A model generated the notes under the pieces. It saw only the letters and a list, made by a program, of their open reading frames with translations, did not search any database and was not told the DNA's origin. From Actinoplanes sandaracinus (lineage in GTDB: Bacteria > Actinomycetota > Actinomycetes > Mycobacteriales > Micromonosporaceae), in the NCBI RefSeq assembly GCF_030009775.1, contig NZ_JASCTH010000004.1:97650-161649 (forward strand): a stretch of 64,000 bases of DNA. Direction: 5' to 3'. Shown in pieces: positions 62,722 through 64,000 of this stretch; positions within the stretch are counted from its first letter, which is position 1, and each line of letters opens with the position of its first letter. The position numbers and the translations under genes are program-made.

Positions 62722-63806
62722 CCCCGACCCGGTCGGCCGTCGAACTCTCCGACGGCCGCGAACTGATCTATTTCGACGAATCCCCGGGCAGCGGCCGAGC
62801 GGCGTACCCGGACACCCGGCAGTTGCCACCGCCGCCGCCGGCCTCGCAGTTGCGTTACGACCCGCTCAGCGACGAGTGGGTCGCGGTCGCCGCGCACCGC
62901 AACACCCGCACGTTCCTGCCTCCGTCGGACGCGTGCCCGCTCTGCCCGACCACCGAGCGGTTCGCCAGCGAGATCCCGGCACCCGGCTACGACGTGGTGG
63001 TCTTCGAGAACCAGTTCCCGTCGTTCTCCGACCGGATCGTGCCCGACGAGATCACGCAGGTCACCGATCTGGTGCCGGTGGCGCCCGGCCGGGGCCGCTG
63101 CGAGGTCGTCTGCTTCACCAGCGACCACAACTCCGCCTTCGGCTCCCTCCCGCCGGAGCGCGTCCGTACCGTGATCGACGTTCTCGCTGACCGCACCGCC
63201 GTGCTGTCGGCGCTGCCCGGAGTGGCACAGGTCTTCCCGTTCGAGAACCGGGGTGTCGAGATCGGCGTGACGCTGCACCACCCGCACGGGCAGATCTACG
63301 CCTATCCGACGGTGACTCCGAAGACCGCGGCCTACCTGCGCGCCGCGCGGCGGCACGCCGACAAGACCGGCGGGCGCAATCTGTACGCCGACGTCCTCGC
63401 CGCCGAGCAGGAGGCGAAGGTACGGGTGGTCGCCTCCAACGAGCACTGGACGGCGTATGTGCCGGCCGCCACGCGCTGGCCGTTCGAGGTGCACCTGGCG
63501 CCGCACCGGCAGGTTCCCGACCTGACCGCGCTGACCGACGCCGAGCGGGACGCGTTCGGGCCGCTCTACCTCGACCTGCTGCGCCGATTCGACGGGCTGT
63601 TCGGCAAGCCGATGCCGTACATCTCGGCCTGGCATCAGGCGGTCACCGGCGAGGGCCGCGAGCTGGGCTACCTGCACCTGCAGCTGTTCAGCATCCGCCG
63701 CGCGGCGGACAAGCTGAAGTTCCTGGCCGGGTCGGAGTCGGCGATGGGCGCCTTCGTCAACGACATCGTCCCGGAGGCCGCGGCCCAGCGGCTGCGCGAC
63801 ATCTGA
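62718..63806 (+). CDS. galT: Galactose-1-phosphate uridylyltransferase
   Basis: This 362-residue protein starts at GTG 62718. Zinc-site Cys residues are in 'DACPLCPTTE', and the nucleotidylated histidine lies in 'VTLHHPHGQIYAYP' (HPH). Also visible are 'YDVVVFENQFPSFSDRI' and the C-terminal 'YLHLQLFSIRRAADKLKFLAGSE'. It forms UDP-galactose, a precursor that the neighbouring glycan locus could use. Confidence 0.95.
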   Translation: MTPTRSAVELSDGRELIYFDESPGSGRAAYPDTRQLPPPPPASQLRYDPLSDEWVAVAAHRNTRTFLPPSDACPLCPTTERFASEIPAPGYDVVVFENQFPSFSDRIVPDEITQVTDLVPVAPGRGRCEVVCFTSDHNSAFGSLPPERVRTVIDVLADRTAVLSALPGVAQVFPFENRGVEIGVTLHHPHGQIYAYPTVTPKTAAYLRAARRHADKTGGRNLYADVLAAEQEAKVRVVASNEHWTAYVPAATRWPFEVHLAPHRQVPDLTALTDAERDAFGPLYLDLLRRFDGLFGKPMPYISAWHQAVTGEGRELGYLHLQLFSIRRAADKLKFLAGSESAMGAFVNDIVPEAAAQRLRDI

Positions 63807-63848
63807 GCTGGCGGGGAGGCCCGGGACAAGGCCCCCCGCAGAACACAA

Positions 63849-63880
63849 CGAGCCGCGTACCCCTCGGGTTACGCGGCTCG
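63849..63880 (+). terminator. Terminator after galT
   Basis: CGAGCCGCGTA and TACGCGGCTCG form a perfect 11-bp stem with a 10-base loop that can itself fold (CCC/GGG). Confidence 0.75.
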
Positions 63881-63943
63881 CCTACGTCGACCGCACCCGG
63901 CTCACTTGCTTTAACCGCAACCGAAGCGCGTTGCGCCGCCGAC

Positions 63944-64000
63944 GGGGGGGGGGGGGGGGGGGCCCACACCCCGCGGGGGGGGGGGTGGGGGGGCGGCGGG
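63944..64000. other. Low-complexity G-rich contig end
   Basis: A run of 19 G (63944-63962) is followed by further G runs to the window end. This is most likely sequencing or assembly noise rather than biology. No feature should be built on it. Confidence 0.8.

Overview
The window is high-GC actinobacterial chromosome, most likely Micromonosporaceae (Actinoplanes-like). This is inferred from the strong third-position GC, the abundant GTG/TTG starts, the stop/start overlaps of the ATGA/GTGA type, and family-typical gene blocks (eno-ftsB-DUF501-ppx, mfd-SurA-like-mazG, cslA-glxA-GH6). No rRNA, tRNA or CRISPR array was seen. The last ~60 bases are low-complexity G-rich sequence that looks like a bad contig end.

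Layout. (1) 1-8 kb, minus strand: a type II NADH dehydrogenase fragment, a MoxR/DUF58/DUF4129 operon headed by a family-5 uracil-DNA glycosylase, a small anchored protein and a PadR/HAAS pair. (2) 7.8-12.6 kb: ppx, an ArgA-like acetyltransferase, DUF501, ftsB and eno in one minus-strand operon, then a PilZ protein. (3) 12.8-20 kb: a DUF885 hydrolase, mazG, a SurA-like lipoprotein and mfd. (4) 20.2-26.8 kb, plus strand: a HypX-like protein tightly coupled to a cellulose-synthase-like glycosyltransferase, a GlxA-type copper radical oxidase and a GH6 hydrolase. (5) ppc at 26.9-29.7 kb. (6) 29.7-35.3 kb: a 5.6-kb mobile element with perfect 18-bp inverted ends and a 6-bp target duplication. It sits in the loop of the terminator hairpin shared by ppc and the converging 80-residue gene. 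It carries a wrecked IS1182-like transposase, a TPR-like gene, an unknown gene, a second PadR/HAAS pair and two inverted copies of a ~123-bp structured repeat.

(7) 35.4-42.9 kb is an accessory zone: a secreted small protein, a MerR regulator, a duplicated orphan ABC permease with a striking 37-bp palindrome upstream, and an intramembrane M50 metalloprotease. The protease gene is followed at once by a 17-residue arginine-rich peptide gene with a 12-nt perfect anti-Shine-Dalgarno match and its own terminator. After it come IS remnants, an ECF41 sigma factor and an NDH-2-like flavoprotein. (8) 42.9-46.4 kb is a four-gene ABC-2 exporter operon. (9) 46.4-61.8 kb is a polysaccharide locus: two GH26-like proteins, an adenylylsulfate kinase fused to a degenerate sulfurylase domain, Wzz-like, Wzy/ligase-like and Wzx-like membrane proteins, two sulfotransferases, a methyltransferase, a phosphotransferase-like protein, a WecG/TagA glycosyltransferase with an odd Lys/Ala-rich insertion, and a GT2. 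Together they suggest a sulfated surface or exopolysaccharide, with PAPS made on site. (10) 61.9-63.8 kb is a DeoR regulator with galT.

The most interesting items are the M50/cationic peptide operon, the terminator-loop insertion, the paired structured repeats, the sulfated-glycan locus and the HypX-CslA-GlxA linkage.
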